Positions 23,302 through 31,899 of a DNA stretch of 33,915 nucleotides are shown piece after piece (within the stretch, counting starts at the first letter, position 1; every line of letters begins with the position of its first letter). Position numbers and translations under genes: made by a program. The DNA comes from Pseudomonadota bacterium (GTDB lineage Bacteria > Pseudomonadota > Gammaproteobacteria > Pseudomonadales > Moraxellaceae). The stretch is from assembly GCA_021781515.1 (NCBI GenBank), contig JAJXWR010000023.1, forward strand, positions 1-33,915. The letters are read 5' to 3'. Under the pieces are notes generated by a model. That model had not been told where the DNA came from, did not search any database, and worked only from the letters and a program-made list of their open reading frames with translations.

Positions 23302-25935
23302 TTACGCCAAGCGTTGGCGGCAGAAAGCCTCAACGCCTTGCAAGGCCGTTGCCAGTGCAGCCTCGTCATGCCGCCCCCCTCCTTGCGCCATATCCGCCCG
23401 CCCCCCCCCTTTACCGCCTATCTGGCCCGCTAAAAATGCCACCAGTTCACCGGCACGTAAGGCACCCTGCAAAGGTTTGGCAACGGCAACCAGCAAACTC
23501 ACCTGCTCGGCAGACACCCCTGCAAACACCAACACTTCCTGTTGCAAGCGATCTTTAAGGCCATCATACAGTTCCCGCAACTCTTTTGCGGTTTTTCCGG
23601 GAAACACCTTGAGTAGTAAATGATAGTTTCCCAAGTGCTTGGCCTCCAGCAACAATTGTTGCGTTGCCACCCGACTCAGTTCCAGATGTGCGACTTCCAG
23701 TTCTTTTTCCAGCAGCCGCTGTTTTTCCAGCAGTTGCTGCAAACGATCCCCGATTTTAGGCATCGGCGTTTTTAATTGCAGCGCCAGCGATTGCCACTGC
23801 TGCTGTTCTTCACAGGCCATTACTACAGCGGCATGTCCACAGACCGCCTCAATCCGCCGCACCCCGGCCGCAATACCTGTCTCGGATAAAATCCGGAAAT
23901 AACCGATATCCCCAGTATGCGCAACATGCGTTCCACCACACAACTCCAGGGAAAAACCGTTCTGCCCCATCCCCAGCACCCGAACCACTTCGCCGTACTT
24001 TTCACCAAACAGCGCCATGGCCCCTTGTTGCCGGGCAGCCGCCGGTGATAATAACTCCGTTGTGACCGGGGAATTATGGCGGATCTCCGCGTTAACCAGT
24101 AAAGTTATCTGCCGCAATTGTTCTGCAGTCAACGGATTGGGGTGAGAAAAATCAAAGCGCAATGCTTCAGGGGTCACCTGCGACCCCTGTTGAGTAACAT
24201 GTTTGCCTACCAAGGTACGCAGCGCTGCATGTAACAAATGTGTCGCCGAATGATGTGCACGTAAACAAAGCCGCCGCTCTGCGTCAATAGTCGCTTGTAC
24301 CACCTGCCCCGTCTGGAAGTGGCCGCGCACCACTTCTACATGATGCACATGCGCCTGCCCCTGACGACTGGTATCTCTGACAATCAGTTCAGCACCGTCC
24401 GCAGTGATCCGCCCCGTATCACCAACCTGCCCCCCGGAACGGGCATAAAATGGCGTGGTATCGAGTACCAACAGCCCCAGCGCACCGGCAGACAATGCAG
24501 ACACCGCCTGACCGTGTTGATATAAACCAATAATCTGCGCCGTCGCTTGTGTCTCTTCATAACCACAAAATACGGTGGGTTTTGCTACTTCAATGCATTG
24601 CGTATAATCCGTACCGAACTGGGCATTCGACCGCGACCGTTGCCGCTGTTCAGCCAGCGCCTGCTCGAACCCCTCCATTTCCAGAGTAAAGCCCTTCTCA
24701 CGGGCCACGTCCGCCGTCAGATCCGGTGGAAAACCATAAGTATCTGCCAGGGTAAACACCACCGACCCCGGAATGATTGTAGAATCCAGATGCTGTAAGG
24801 CCTGTTCCAGTACTTTCATTCCCTGACTTAAGGTATGTGCGAAAAGCTCTTCTTCCAGTCGCAATACCCGCTGAATTTCTTCAGAGCGCTGCACTAATTC
24901 CGGGTAGGCATCCCCCATCAACCGCACCAGTTCCGGCACCAGGGCATAAAAAAAAGTCTGTTCTGCACCGAGTTTATGGCCATGCCGACACGCTCGGCGA
25001 ATAATCCGCCGCAAGACATAACCCCGACCTTCATTCGCAGGCAGCACGCCATCAGCCACCAGAAAACTACAGGAACGAATATGATCGGCCAACACGCGCA
25101 GAGAAGGCTGATTCAGATCCTGCGTTCCGGTCAAGCGTGCCGCTGTGCTTATCAGATCACGAAACAGATCAATCTCATAATTTGAATGCACTCCCTGTAA
25201 TACTGCACTGATACGTTCCAGTCCCATGCCTGTATCTACAGAAGGCGCCGGTAAAGGATGCAACACCCCATCCGGCGTCCTGTTAAACTGCATAAAAACA
25301 TTATTCCAGATCTCGATAAAACGATCCCCGTCTTCATCAGGGGAACCCGGAGGCCCGCCCGCTATTTCCGGCCCATGATCATAGAAAATTTCCGTACAGG
25401 GACCACAAGGCCCGGTATCGCCCATGGCCCAGAAATTATCCGACGCATACGCCGCCCCTTTGTTATCGCCAATCCGAATGATTCGTTCTGATGGAACCCC
25501 AATATCCTCCGCCCACAGCCGCCATGCCTCCTCATCAGAGGCATACACCGTAATCCACAACCGCTCTGCTGGCAACGCCAGCCATTGCGCTGAAGTCAAA
25601 AACGTCCAGGCCATATGAATGGCCTCTTTCTTGAAATAATCGCCAAAACTGAAATTACCCAGCATCTCAAAAAACGTATGATGTCTGGCGGTGTACCCCA
25701 CATTATCCAGATCATTGTGTTTACCACCGGCACGTACACATTTCTGCGCACTGACGGCCCGACGGTAGGTCCGCTTTTCCAGCCCCAAAAAACAGTCTTT
25801 GAACTGGTTCATTCCTGCATTGGTAAACAGCAGCGTCGGATCCTCACCCGGCACCAAGGAACTGGAAGCCACCCGGGTATGCCCCTGTCTGGCAAAAAAT
25901 TCAAGAAATGCTTCACGCACCAACGCCGAATGCAT
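23302..25935 (-). CDS. alaS: Alanyl-tRNA synthetase
   Basis: Charges tRNA-Ala and edits Ser/Gly mischarging. The 877-aa protein (E. coli 876) has the class II catalytic core (residues about 1-240, including LVPGEDPTLLFTNAGMNQFKD and GDTGPCGPCTEIFYDHG) and the tRNA-recognition helices. The editing domain has HHSATHLLHAAL (HxxxH) and ELCGGTHVAHTGDIG (C and H zinc ligands). A coiled coil (RLQQLLEKQRLLEKELEVAHLEL) and C-terminal DHHA1-like domain with Gly-rich GGKGGGRADMAQGGG complete it. ATG at 25935 has GGAGGG five bases away; an upstream codon at 25947 is not needed. A TATAAG -10-like element lies at 25981-25986. No recA or recX is adjacent. Confidence 0.98.
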   Translation of the reverse strand: MHSALVREAFLEFFARQGHTRVASSSLVPGEDPTLLFTNAGMNQFKDCFLGLEKRTYRRAVSAQKCVRAGGKHNDLDNVGYTARHHTFFEMLGNFSFGDYFKKEAIHMAWTFLTSAQWLALPAERLWITVYASDEEAWRLWAEDIGVPSERIIRIGDNKGAAYASDNFWAMGDTGPCGPCTEIFYDHGPEIAGGPPGSPDEDGDRFIEIWNNVFMQFNRTPDGVLHPLPAPSVDTGMGLERISAVLQGVHSNYEIDLFRDLISTAARLTGTQDLNQPSLRVLADHIRSCSFLVADGVLPANEGRGYVLRRIIRRACRHGHKLGAEQTFFYALVPELVRLMGDAYPELVQRSEEIQRVLRLEEELFAHTLSQGMKVLEQALQHLDSTIIPGSVVFTLADTYGFPPDLTADVAREKGFTLEMEGFEQALAEQRQRSRSNAQFGTDYTQCIEVAKPTVFCGYEETQATAQIIGLYQHGQAVSALSAGALGLLVLDTTPFYARSGGQVGDTGRITADGAELIVRDTSRQGQAHVHHVEVVRGHFQTGQVVQATIDAERRLCLRAHHSATHLLHAALRTLVGKHVTQQGSQVTPEALRFDFSHPNPLTAEQLRQITLLVNAEIRHNSPVTTELLSPAAARQQGAMALFGEKYGEVVRVLGMGQNGFSLELCGGTHVAHTGDIGYFRILSETGIAAGVRRIEAVCGHAAVVMACEEQQQWQSLALQLKTPMPKIGDRLQQLLEKQRLLEKELEVAHLELSRVATQQLLLEAKHLGNYHLLLKVFPGKTAKELRELYDGLKDRLQQEVLVFAGVSAEQVSLLVAVAKPLQGALRAGELVAFLAGQIGGKGGGRADMAQGGGRHDEAALATALQGVEAFCRQRLA

Positions 25936-26161
25936 ACCACCCTCCACGAAAACAGTTCCACTTACTGATTCTGGCTATCTCTTATAGTTAAACAACCATC
26001 AGCCATCGTTTTAGTGTCCAAAACAACATAAAACTGCAGGTTCGGCCCTATGATTCAAGAAAAGATCATAAAAAATAAGAATTCTCTTCAAAACCCGTTC
26101 ATTTTAGCCATAAAATCGGTATGATTTACAGGAAAATATTCTGAAACGGAAAATTTTTACC

Positions 26162-27595
26162 ATGGATCCTTTGCTACAGATGTCTGCGCTTGAACTGGCT
26201 CAGCATATTCGTTTACAAACACTCTCTGCAGTTACCGTCGTTTCCAGACACATCGAGCACATCAGTAAAACCAATCCTTACCTTAACGCCCTGGTCGTAG
26301 ATCGCTTTGCACGAGCCCGGCAAGAAGCACTGCTGGCCGATACACTCGTCGCAGAAGCCACCGCCAGCCACACACTACACCTGTTACCACCGCTACTAGG
26401 CGTTCCCTGTACAATCAAGGAAAGTATTGCCGTAAACGGTTTTCCCAATACCGCCGGCAGCATCCATCGTAAAAATCTGCTGGCAGATACCGACGCGCCC
26501 ACTGTAAAAAAACTGAAAGAAGCGGGAGCCATTATTTTAGGGGTCACCAACACCTCAGAACTCTGTATGTGGATGGAATCCTTTAACCCTGTCTATGGCC
26601 TTACCAATAACGCCTACAGTGAAGCACATACCGCCGGTGGTTCTTCCGGTGGCGAAGGCGCAATTGTCGGATCAGGAGCATCCCCTTTCGGATTAGGTTC
26701 AGATATCGGCGGCTCTATCCGTATGCCTGCGTTGTTCAACGGCATATTCGGACACAAAGGCAGCCCCGGATTGATCAGCAACGCTGGCCAATACCCACAA
26801 CCCGATGGCATTGCCCAGGAAATGCTGGCGACAGGTCCACTGTGTCGCCGTGCCGAAGATCTGCCATTACTGCTCGGCATACTGACGGGTCAGCCCGAAC
26901 GATTTAAATCCGCTGCCAGTATTTCTATCCACCAGTTACGGATCATTCGCCGCCGTCCGGTGCTTAAACCCACAGCCGATCGTGCCCAGGAAACAGCAAT
27001 CGAACAAGCCACGCAACTCCTGCAGGAAGCCGGAGCCCGTGTGGAATACCACGACTGGCCCGAATTTGCAGATGCCTTTACCCTCTGGAGCAACCTCCTG
27101 AGCAGTGCCAACAGCACCTCATTTGCCGAAATGATGTATGGCAGCAACAGCCTGGTCAGTGCGGGCAAAGCCCTCGGCCAACTAATCACCCAACCTGAAC
27201 CACCACACACCCTCCCCCTGATCCTGCTCAGCATGCTGGAACGTCTTCCCGGCCTGTTCACTCAACGACGCAACCACTGGGTACGTAAATGCGAACTTCT
27301 ACGACAAAAACTAACAGACATACTGCAAGACGATGGCATTATTCTCGATCTTGCCTACCCCACCCAGGCACCAAAACACTACCGGGCCATGTTACCCCCG
27401 TGGGGTTTTACCTACGCAGCCATCTATAACGCTCTGCGCCTGCCAGCGACACAGATACCCATGGGCATCCGCTCAGGACTACCCACCGGCATACAAGCCA
27501 TCGCCAGCCCCGACAACGACCAGCTCGGCATCGCCGTTGCCCTTTACCTGGAAGAACGTACAGGCGGCTGGACACCCCCATGGATGGTAGGATAA
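26162..27595 (+). CDS. Amidase-signature family hydrolase
   Basis: Serine amidase of 477 aa with the full Ser-cisSer-Lys triad: K86 in PCTIKESIAV, cis-Ser S161 in TAGGSSGGEGA and nucleophile S185 in GSDIGGSIRMPA. The GGSSGGEG variant and overall arrangement resemble fatty-acid amide hydrolase-like members more than GatA; it also lacks the GatB/GatC context. The natural substrate cannot be told from sequence. No signal peptide is visible, so it is probably cytosolic. It is divergent from alaS, with a TATGAT -10-like box about 40 bp before the ATG and a weak GGAA ribosome site. It is single, ending where the IS-rich region begins. Confidence 0.88.
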   Translation: MDPLLQMSALELAQHIRLQTLSAVTVVSRHIEHISKTNPYLNALVVDRFARARQEALLADTLVAEATASHTLHLLPPLLGVPCTIKESIAVNGFPNTAGSIHRKNLLADTDAPTVKKLKEAGAIILGVTNTSELCMWMESFNPVYGLTNNAYSEAHTAGGSSGGEGAIVGSGASPFGLGSDIGGSIRMPALFNGIFGHKGSPGLISNAGQYPQPDGIAQEMLATGPLCRRAEDLPLLLGILTGQPERFKSAASISIHQLRIIRRRPVLKPTADRAQETAIEQATQLLQEAGARVEYHDWPEFADAFTLWSNLLSSANSTSFAEMMYGSNSLVSAGKALGQLITQPEPPHTLPLILLSMLERLPGLFTQRRNHWVRKCELLRQKLTDILQDDGIILDLAYPTQAPKHYRAMLPPWGFTYAAIYNALRLPATQIPMGIRSGLPTGIQAIASPDNDQLGIAVALYLEERTGGWTPPWMVG

Positions 27596-27839
27596 GAAAA
27601 GCAAAAAAACCGTTTGTCGGAAAATATGGACTTTCAGTCATTCATCCACATACTTCATCAGTTTGTCATGGAAACCGGGTTAACTACTCCGTATGACAAA
27701 GACAATTACAAAAAGGTGAAAACATGGAATGGCTGGATTTTGTGGAAGAATGGCTTCCGGATGCGGATGCAGAGGATCTGCTGCAAACTTTGGAGGAGGA
27801 AAATAGCGGGGATGGGATTGAGCATTTGATCTGAGGGAG
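27596..27839. other. Spacer with two overlapping small frames
   Basis: Between the amidase stop and the IS66 relic. A 67-codon frame (27626-27829, MDFQSFIHILHQFVMETGLT...) overlaps the better-supported 36-codon frame at 27724-27834 in another register. Nothing else is recognisable. Confidence 0.4.
27724..27834 (+). CDS. Possible small acidic protein
   Basis: 36 codons: MEWLDFVEEWLPDADAEDLL continuing QTLEEENSGDGIEHLI. It is strongly acidic, probably one amphipathic helix, with an AGGTG ribosome-like site six bases before the ATG. No family is recognised. It could be a real microprotein or a chance frame; it ends just before the IS66 relic starts. Confidence 0.3.
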   Translation: MEWLDFVEEWLPDADAEDLLQTLEEENSGDGIEHLI

Positions 27840-27972
27840 TGTTATATTTCCAGTCTTTTGGCGACCGCACATGCCAATGGACTTGATCCAGAAAAATGGT
27901 TGACTGATGTACTCACCAGTACTACCTGATACCTCTATCAAAAATATCCGGGATCTCTTGCCGACTCAATGA
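27840..27972 (+). pseudogene. IS66-family transposase C-terminal relic
   Basis: Reads CYISSLLATAHANGLDPEKW followed by LTDVLTSTT and a stop. A one-base shift near 27925 restores DTSIKNIRDLLPTQ before the next stop. The A-x-x-NGLDPE-x-WL-x-DVL pattern is the hallmark of the IS66 transposase C-terminal element. Only this tail survives; the rest of the transposase is missing on the left. The matching element end lies downstream at 28139-28154. Confidence 0.75.
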
Positions 27973-28138
27973 AAAAAAATATTGAAGAAGACATTGCGCC
28001 TCCTTAAACAACAATATCATGGAATTTGAATTAATCTGCTCATTTTCATTGCTACGCAGTGGATGGTCATTCCTGAATATCCTCGATTTCTTCAGTGTCT
28101 ATTCTTTCCTGACTGACCTATAAAATCCTGACGTGTCG

Positions 28139-28154
28139 TTCACCGGACGCTTAC
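28139..28154 (-). mobile_element. IS66-type inverted-repeat end (right end of the relic)
   Basis: TTCACCGGACGCTTAC; its reverse complement GTAAGCGTCCGGTGAA shares GTAAGCGTCCGGT with the tip at 30531. It points leftward, toward the transposase tail at 27840-27972, as the right end of that element should. Beyond it a second transposase fragment begins immediately, so this element probably inserted into another one. Confidence 0.65.
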
Positions 28155-28507
28155 AGTTTACGTTTTTCAGTCGTCCCTGTGGATGACGCCGATGTGAGTG
28201 GTTCAACACTCTGCTGCTTCTGCTTTTTCTCACGATCAGCAGCGCCATTCTTTTCACCCAACTTAACCGATTGGGCCGTAAGAAAATCAGCTTCATTCCC
28301 GGATTCATCGCTTCTAGGACGTTCCCATGGCGAATCTGTGCTTGGCGGCCGTGAACTGTTGTCGGAGTTTTGGTGAAGTCGCTCCCATAGTTCGATCAAA
28401 TCATGCAGAATCACGATGGAAACAACCAACAGTGCTCGCTGATTCATGCCTGAAAGGTATTCCGGGTTGCGTTGGCGTAAGCTTTGATCACTAAGTTTCA
28501 TTGTCAT
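28151..28507 (-). pseudogene. IS66-like transposase N-terminal fragment, interrupted
   Basis: A 118-aa frame whose LWERLHQNSDNSSRPPSTDSP matches the N-terminal region of IS66-type transposases (typically QNSxNSSxPPSxD). It continues with a charged Gln/Lys-rich linker ending TGTTEKRK. The frame is cut exactly at the GTAAGCG tip of the neighbouring IS66 end; the last codons and the TAA stop come from that tip. The helix-turn-helix, catalytic DDE core and C terminus are missing. It is oriented opposite to the relic at 27840-27972. Confidence 0.7.
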
Positions 28508-29416
28508 GACCGCATACCATTACGGATTTGCGTTGATCTATCAATGCTACCATTGATTTGGCAAAAAAATGCTCAATAATCCGCACGCTGGGGCTCTCGG
28601 CAAGGGCGGTACAATTACGCCCTACGTTCCGCTTACGTCGGTTATACCAGAATCAAACGATTCTGTTCAGCGGATGTTAGTACCAAGCGCTTTTATAATG
28701 AGAACTGTTGCCTAGAGCAAGATTGAGGTCGGTTCCCACTATACCCTGACGTAACAGCACACTGCCATTGACACCTGCCGCCTGCCTGCGTCGTGCCTCT
28801 CTCTTCCCTCACCTATATGGTCAGCGTCATTCGTGCTGCTCGTACCGGTAAAACGCTTCCGCCGCTACCTGCACAGAGGTGGGGCTGAACAATTACACAA
28901 TACTTTGTTATCGCTCATGAAAAAATCATACACTGAGTTGGTTACGACATTAAAATCAGGTAAAGGCCGCTCACAATTTGCTGCAGAAGATTTCCGACTT
29001 CATCCAGATTAAGTCACTATAAATAACGAGACATCACAGAAGAATTTTTACTTTTCTGCATATCAGTTCGCCTACCCCCATTATAGAAATATACACATCC
29101 ATTCCAAAATTATTGCGTGCATTGAATAGACCAGTTTTCACATCGAACACTCTCAATCCCGTATTGACTAAACTATGCGGTAGGGTAACCCATACTGCAA
29201 TAATATACTGGACACCCACAACTCAAGAAAAGCATCCTCTCAAAATTATGACGACAAATACCAACTGATTACTAAACACATTAACAACCAGAGCGAATTC
29301 TCGTGTTTTCCTAAAAATATTAAAAAACCAACAATTAATTCAAAACGCAACTGCTTCTGGCATAGCCAAGAACGATCTAAATAACACTGTCTCGACCAAT
29401 GAAAAAAAGCAGAGCA
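28508..29416. other. Degenerate spacer without recognisable genes
   Basis: About 900 bp with only short frames: 28917-29012 (+, 31 codons) and 29034-29219 (-, MGVQYIIAVWVTLPHSLVNT..., 61 codons), neither recognisable. Base composition shifts to AT-rich after about 29030. It is probably decayed insertion-sequence and flanking DNA. Confidence 0.5.
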
Positions 29417-30106
29417 TCATGCAAATCTAGCGAGAAGTTGTTGTGCCCGTTCGTAATCACTGGGAACACCGATATCGATAAATAGGCCATCTGCTACATG
29501 TAACACAACCGTCGTACGTTCAACCAATTGAACGAGAAAATCTGTCTCTAGTGAGAACCTCATCCCAAGTCCAACATCTGAAAACTGTTCAGTGTGAAAA
29601 ACATAACATCCAGCGTTGATTAACCCCGGCCCGACATGTCCTTTTTCAGAAAAACGAAGCACACGCCCACGATCCGTATCCAAACGGCCGTACCTCTCGG
29701 TATTTTCCACCGTTCGTGCAACAATTACCGGCAAACGCAACCGCTGCCACATGACCTCAACGGCATAAGCATCAAAATCCAAAAAAGTATCTCCATTAAA
29801 AACGAAAAAGTGATCTTTATGAGCCAGCCGAGCAGCCTGTGCCACTGCACCTCCAGTTCCAAGTGGATCGCACTCCACTGAATAATCTAATTCAATCCCA
29901 GCGAAACAATTACCAAAATGAGCAGAAATTTTTTCGGCCATATAGCCAATCGAAAGAATCACGTGCGTGAAGCCCTTTGCCGCCAGCGATTGCAGCAGTA
30001 TTTCAAGGAAAGGCCGCCCGGCAACAGTTGCCATTGGCTTTGGTAAATTGGACACAACTGAACTTAAGCGTTTACCCATTCCACCCGCGAGAATAATTGC
30101 TTCCAT
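29417..30106 (-). CDS. hddC: HddC-type sugar-phosphate nucleotidyltransferase
   Basis: Most likely transfers GMP to D-glycero-alpha-D-manno-heptose 1-phosphate, making the GDP-heptose. The 229-aa Rossmann-type protein begins MEAIILAGGMGKRLSSVVSN with the GxGxRL nucleotide loop and continues LPKPMATVAGRPFLE. It has VECDPLGTGGAVAQAA, FNGDTFLDFD (metal Asp) and INAGCYVF further on. A UDP-glucose or other sugar-NMP transferase is possible, but the neighbouring HddA-like kinase favours this call. ATG at 30106 follows no clear ribosome site. It is cut off from the other cluster genes by 748 bp containing an IS66 end, so its own transcription is uncertain. Confidence 0.8.
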   Translation of the reverse strand: MEAIILAGGMGKRLSSVVSNLPKPMATVAGRPFLEILLQSLAAKGFTHVILSIGYMAEKISAHFGNCFAGIELDYSVECDPLGTGGAVAQAARLAHKDHFFVFNGDTFLDFDAYAVEVMWQRLRLPVIVARTVENTERYGRLDTDRGRVLRFSEKGHVGPGLINAGCYVFHTEQFSDVGLGMRFSLETDFLVQLVERTTVVLHVADGLFIDIGVPSDYERAQQLLARFA

Positions 30107-30854
30107 TAACAAACAGTGCCGAAAACAGTATTCCCAACCATCCTAAACAAAACACAAACTAGCAAGTAATGTCACTCCTGAATCTTGGCGTATAAATAAG
30201 CAGCACTAAAAAAACATAACCATACAGTTAAAACATTAATATCATACGGTTGCCATTTAAGAATATGCGTATTATGCCGCATTTTCGATTATTTTTCTTA
30301 AAATTGGGGAGTATATTGACCGAATTGCCGGATGTCAAGCAAGCAATCCTATCCTCAGGGTAAATTTATTCTATCCATCAGAGCCACATGATGAAGACCA
30401 TTTCCTGGTATTTGCTCCGCTGACGAGGATGATTTGATGAATTTAGGCGACTGAATTTAAAGAAACGTCTATCAGGACGATGCGAAATTTGCTGATATTG
30501 CGTCTATTTTGCGCCTATGTTGAGAATAATGTAAGCGTCCGGTAAAGTGCACCTGTGATAAGAGCCTCTGATTCGTTACGTTGTCTCAAAGCCAAAGACA
30601 TGGAGAATTATGATGACACCAGAGGCAAGCCCTGCCATTTACCCAAAAAATTGTCCAACTTACATGAAGACAAGTCGACGCCCCCGAGAATGAAAACTTC
30701 GGTTAATTTAGCGTAACTATTCAGCACAAACGGCGAAGGAGGATGAAACTTATCAAGTGACTGTTGTTGCCGTTAGCACAAATCAGAAATTATTGCGAGA
30801 TTGTTCCGTTTTTATGTGATTTTCACGATAACTATGCTAAAAAATAGCCATTTT
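30107..30854. other. Spacer splitting the heptose cluster
   Basis: AT-rich sequence with no gene. It holds the second IS66 terminus (30531-30616) and, after it, a 27-codon frame MMTPEASPAIYPKNC... from the element's ATG. A GTAACTATTCAGC segment near 30709 is similar to the repeats around vapBC. A hairpin at 30836-30860 ends hddA. The left part (30107-30530) shows nothing recognisable. Confidence 0.5.
30531..30616 (+). mobile_element. IS66-type terminus and leader, copy 2
   Basis: Starts GTAAGCGTCCGGTAAAGTGC, the fuller IS66 consensus tip, and runs to GGAGAATTATGATGAC. It is 86 bases with four differences from 11659-11744, in the same orientation. The reading frame after the ATG is short (27 codons). 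Its tip shares GTAAGCGTCCGGT with the end at 28139-28154, but the two ends point away from each other, so they are not the two ends of one element. Confidence 0.65.
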
Positions 30855-30860
30855 TTAAGC
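30836..30860 (-). terminator. AT-rich hairpin at the hddA stop
   Basis: GCTAAAAAAT (30836-30845) pairs with ATTTTTTA-AGC (30850-30860, one bulged A) around AGCC, overlapping the hddA TAA. On the minus strand the 3' arm is ATTTTTTAGC, giving a U-rich tail. Plausible terminator of the heptose unit. Confidence 0.4.
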
Positions 30861-31889
30861 AATCCTCCATGCTTGTGTGCCGTGTTTAGTAAAGTGGCAG
30901 TTACTAACCTGCCCACCAAAACCATTCAATGTACGAATCACGTCCATACGTTTCTCTGTTGGTACAAAAAACCACATAAAACCACCTCCACCTGCACCAG
31001 ACACTTTACCTGCCAAAGCACCTGCCCGCATAGTTGCTTCATAGATAGCATCTATATCAGTATTAGATACTGTCCTAGCCGAACGTTTCTTGTTTTCCCA
31101 TCCAAGGCGCATTGACTGAACCAGACCTTGAAAATCTCCTCGAAGCAAGCATTCTTTCATCGTCAGCGCCTCACACTTAATGCCGTGCATCGCCTCCAGA
31201 GCACCTGCAATTCCGGATTTCACATTGCTGCTCTGATCGGCAATGATGTGTGCCGATTCGCGCGAAACGCCTGTGAAATAAAGTACCAATGACGACTCTA
31301 ACTCGCAAATAATCCAGTTCTTGATACGCAGCGGATTAATGACCGTACGCTCATCGGCATAAAACTCCATGAAGTTAAAACCCCCAAACGTTGCCGAATA
31401 CTGATCCTGCCGCCCACCTTGTAACCCACAGTCTACCCGTTCGATTTGATAGGCCATTTGGGCGATAGTATAATCATCCAATGGAAGGTTCAGCAGTTCT
31501 GCGAAGGACCGAATCATCGCTACCACCAGTGTAGAGGACGAACCCAACCCGGAACCGGCGGGCGCATCGCAAAAAGTGCTCAGTTCCAGAGAAATTGGCT
31601 TACTACCATTGAAATGTTGAACAATGTGATTATACACCGCCTTGTGCAAATCAAGCTTACCATCAAGCAGCAAAGGCACCTGTATCGGTAAAATCATCTC
31701 CACACATTGATCTGTGGCGACGAAGCGAACTACCGGTTCATTCAATGTCTTAATAACGGCATAGGCATAGCGATTGATAGCCGCATTGAGCACATAACCA
31801 CCATACATGTCGCAATATGGCGAAACGTCAGTGCCGCCACCGGCCAAGCCGAGTCGTAAAGGCGCACGTGCGCGAAAAGTTGGCATCAT
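30855..31889 (-). CDS. hddA: HddA-type GHMP kinase (heptose 7-phosphate kinase)
   Basis: Probably phosphorylates D-glycero-alpha-D-manno-heptose 7-phosphate to the 1,7-bisphosphate. The 344-aa GHMP-superfamily protein begins TFRARAPLRLGLAGGGTDVS, the HddA-type N terminus. The ATP loop is APAGSGLGSSSTLVVA (about 110-125), followed by the QGGRQDQYSATFGGFNFMEF block and the C-terminal motif GKVSGAGGGGFMWFF. Start ATG 31889 or ATG 31886; GGAG just upstream fits the second slightly better. It is 10 bp downstream of the dehydratase gene. gmhA and gmhB, needed to complete the pathway, are not in the window. Confidence 0.85.
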   Translation of the reverse strand: MMPTFRARAPLRLGLAGGGTDVSPYCDMYGGYVLNAAINRYAYAVIKTLNEPVVRFVATDQCVEMILPIQVPLLLDGKLDLHKAVYNHIVQHFNGSKPISLELSTFCDAPAGSGLGSSSTLVVAMIRSFAELLNLPLDDYTIAQMAYQIERVDCGLQGGRQDQYSATFGGFNFMEFYADERTVINPLRIKNWIICELESSLVLYFTGVSRESAHIIADQSSNVKSGIAGALEAMHGIKCEALTMKECLLRGDFQGLVQSMRLGWENKKRSARTVSNTDIDAIYEATMRAGALAGKVSGAGGGGFMWFFVPTEKRMDVIRTLNGFGGQVSNCHFTKHGTQAWRIA

Positions 31890-31899
31890 TTCGCTCCGA

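Noticed and set aside
29034-29219. 61-codon minus-strand frame as a gene
   Set aside because: No ribosome site, no recognisable motif, AT-rich decayed surroundings.
28139-30543. Ends at 28154 and 30531 as the two termini of one IS66 copy
   Set aside because: Their GTAAGCG tips face each other, so their interiors lie on opposite outer sides; they belong to different elements.
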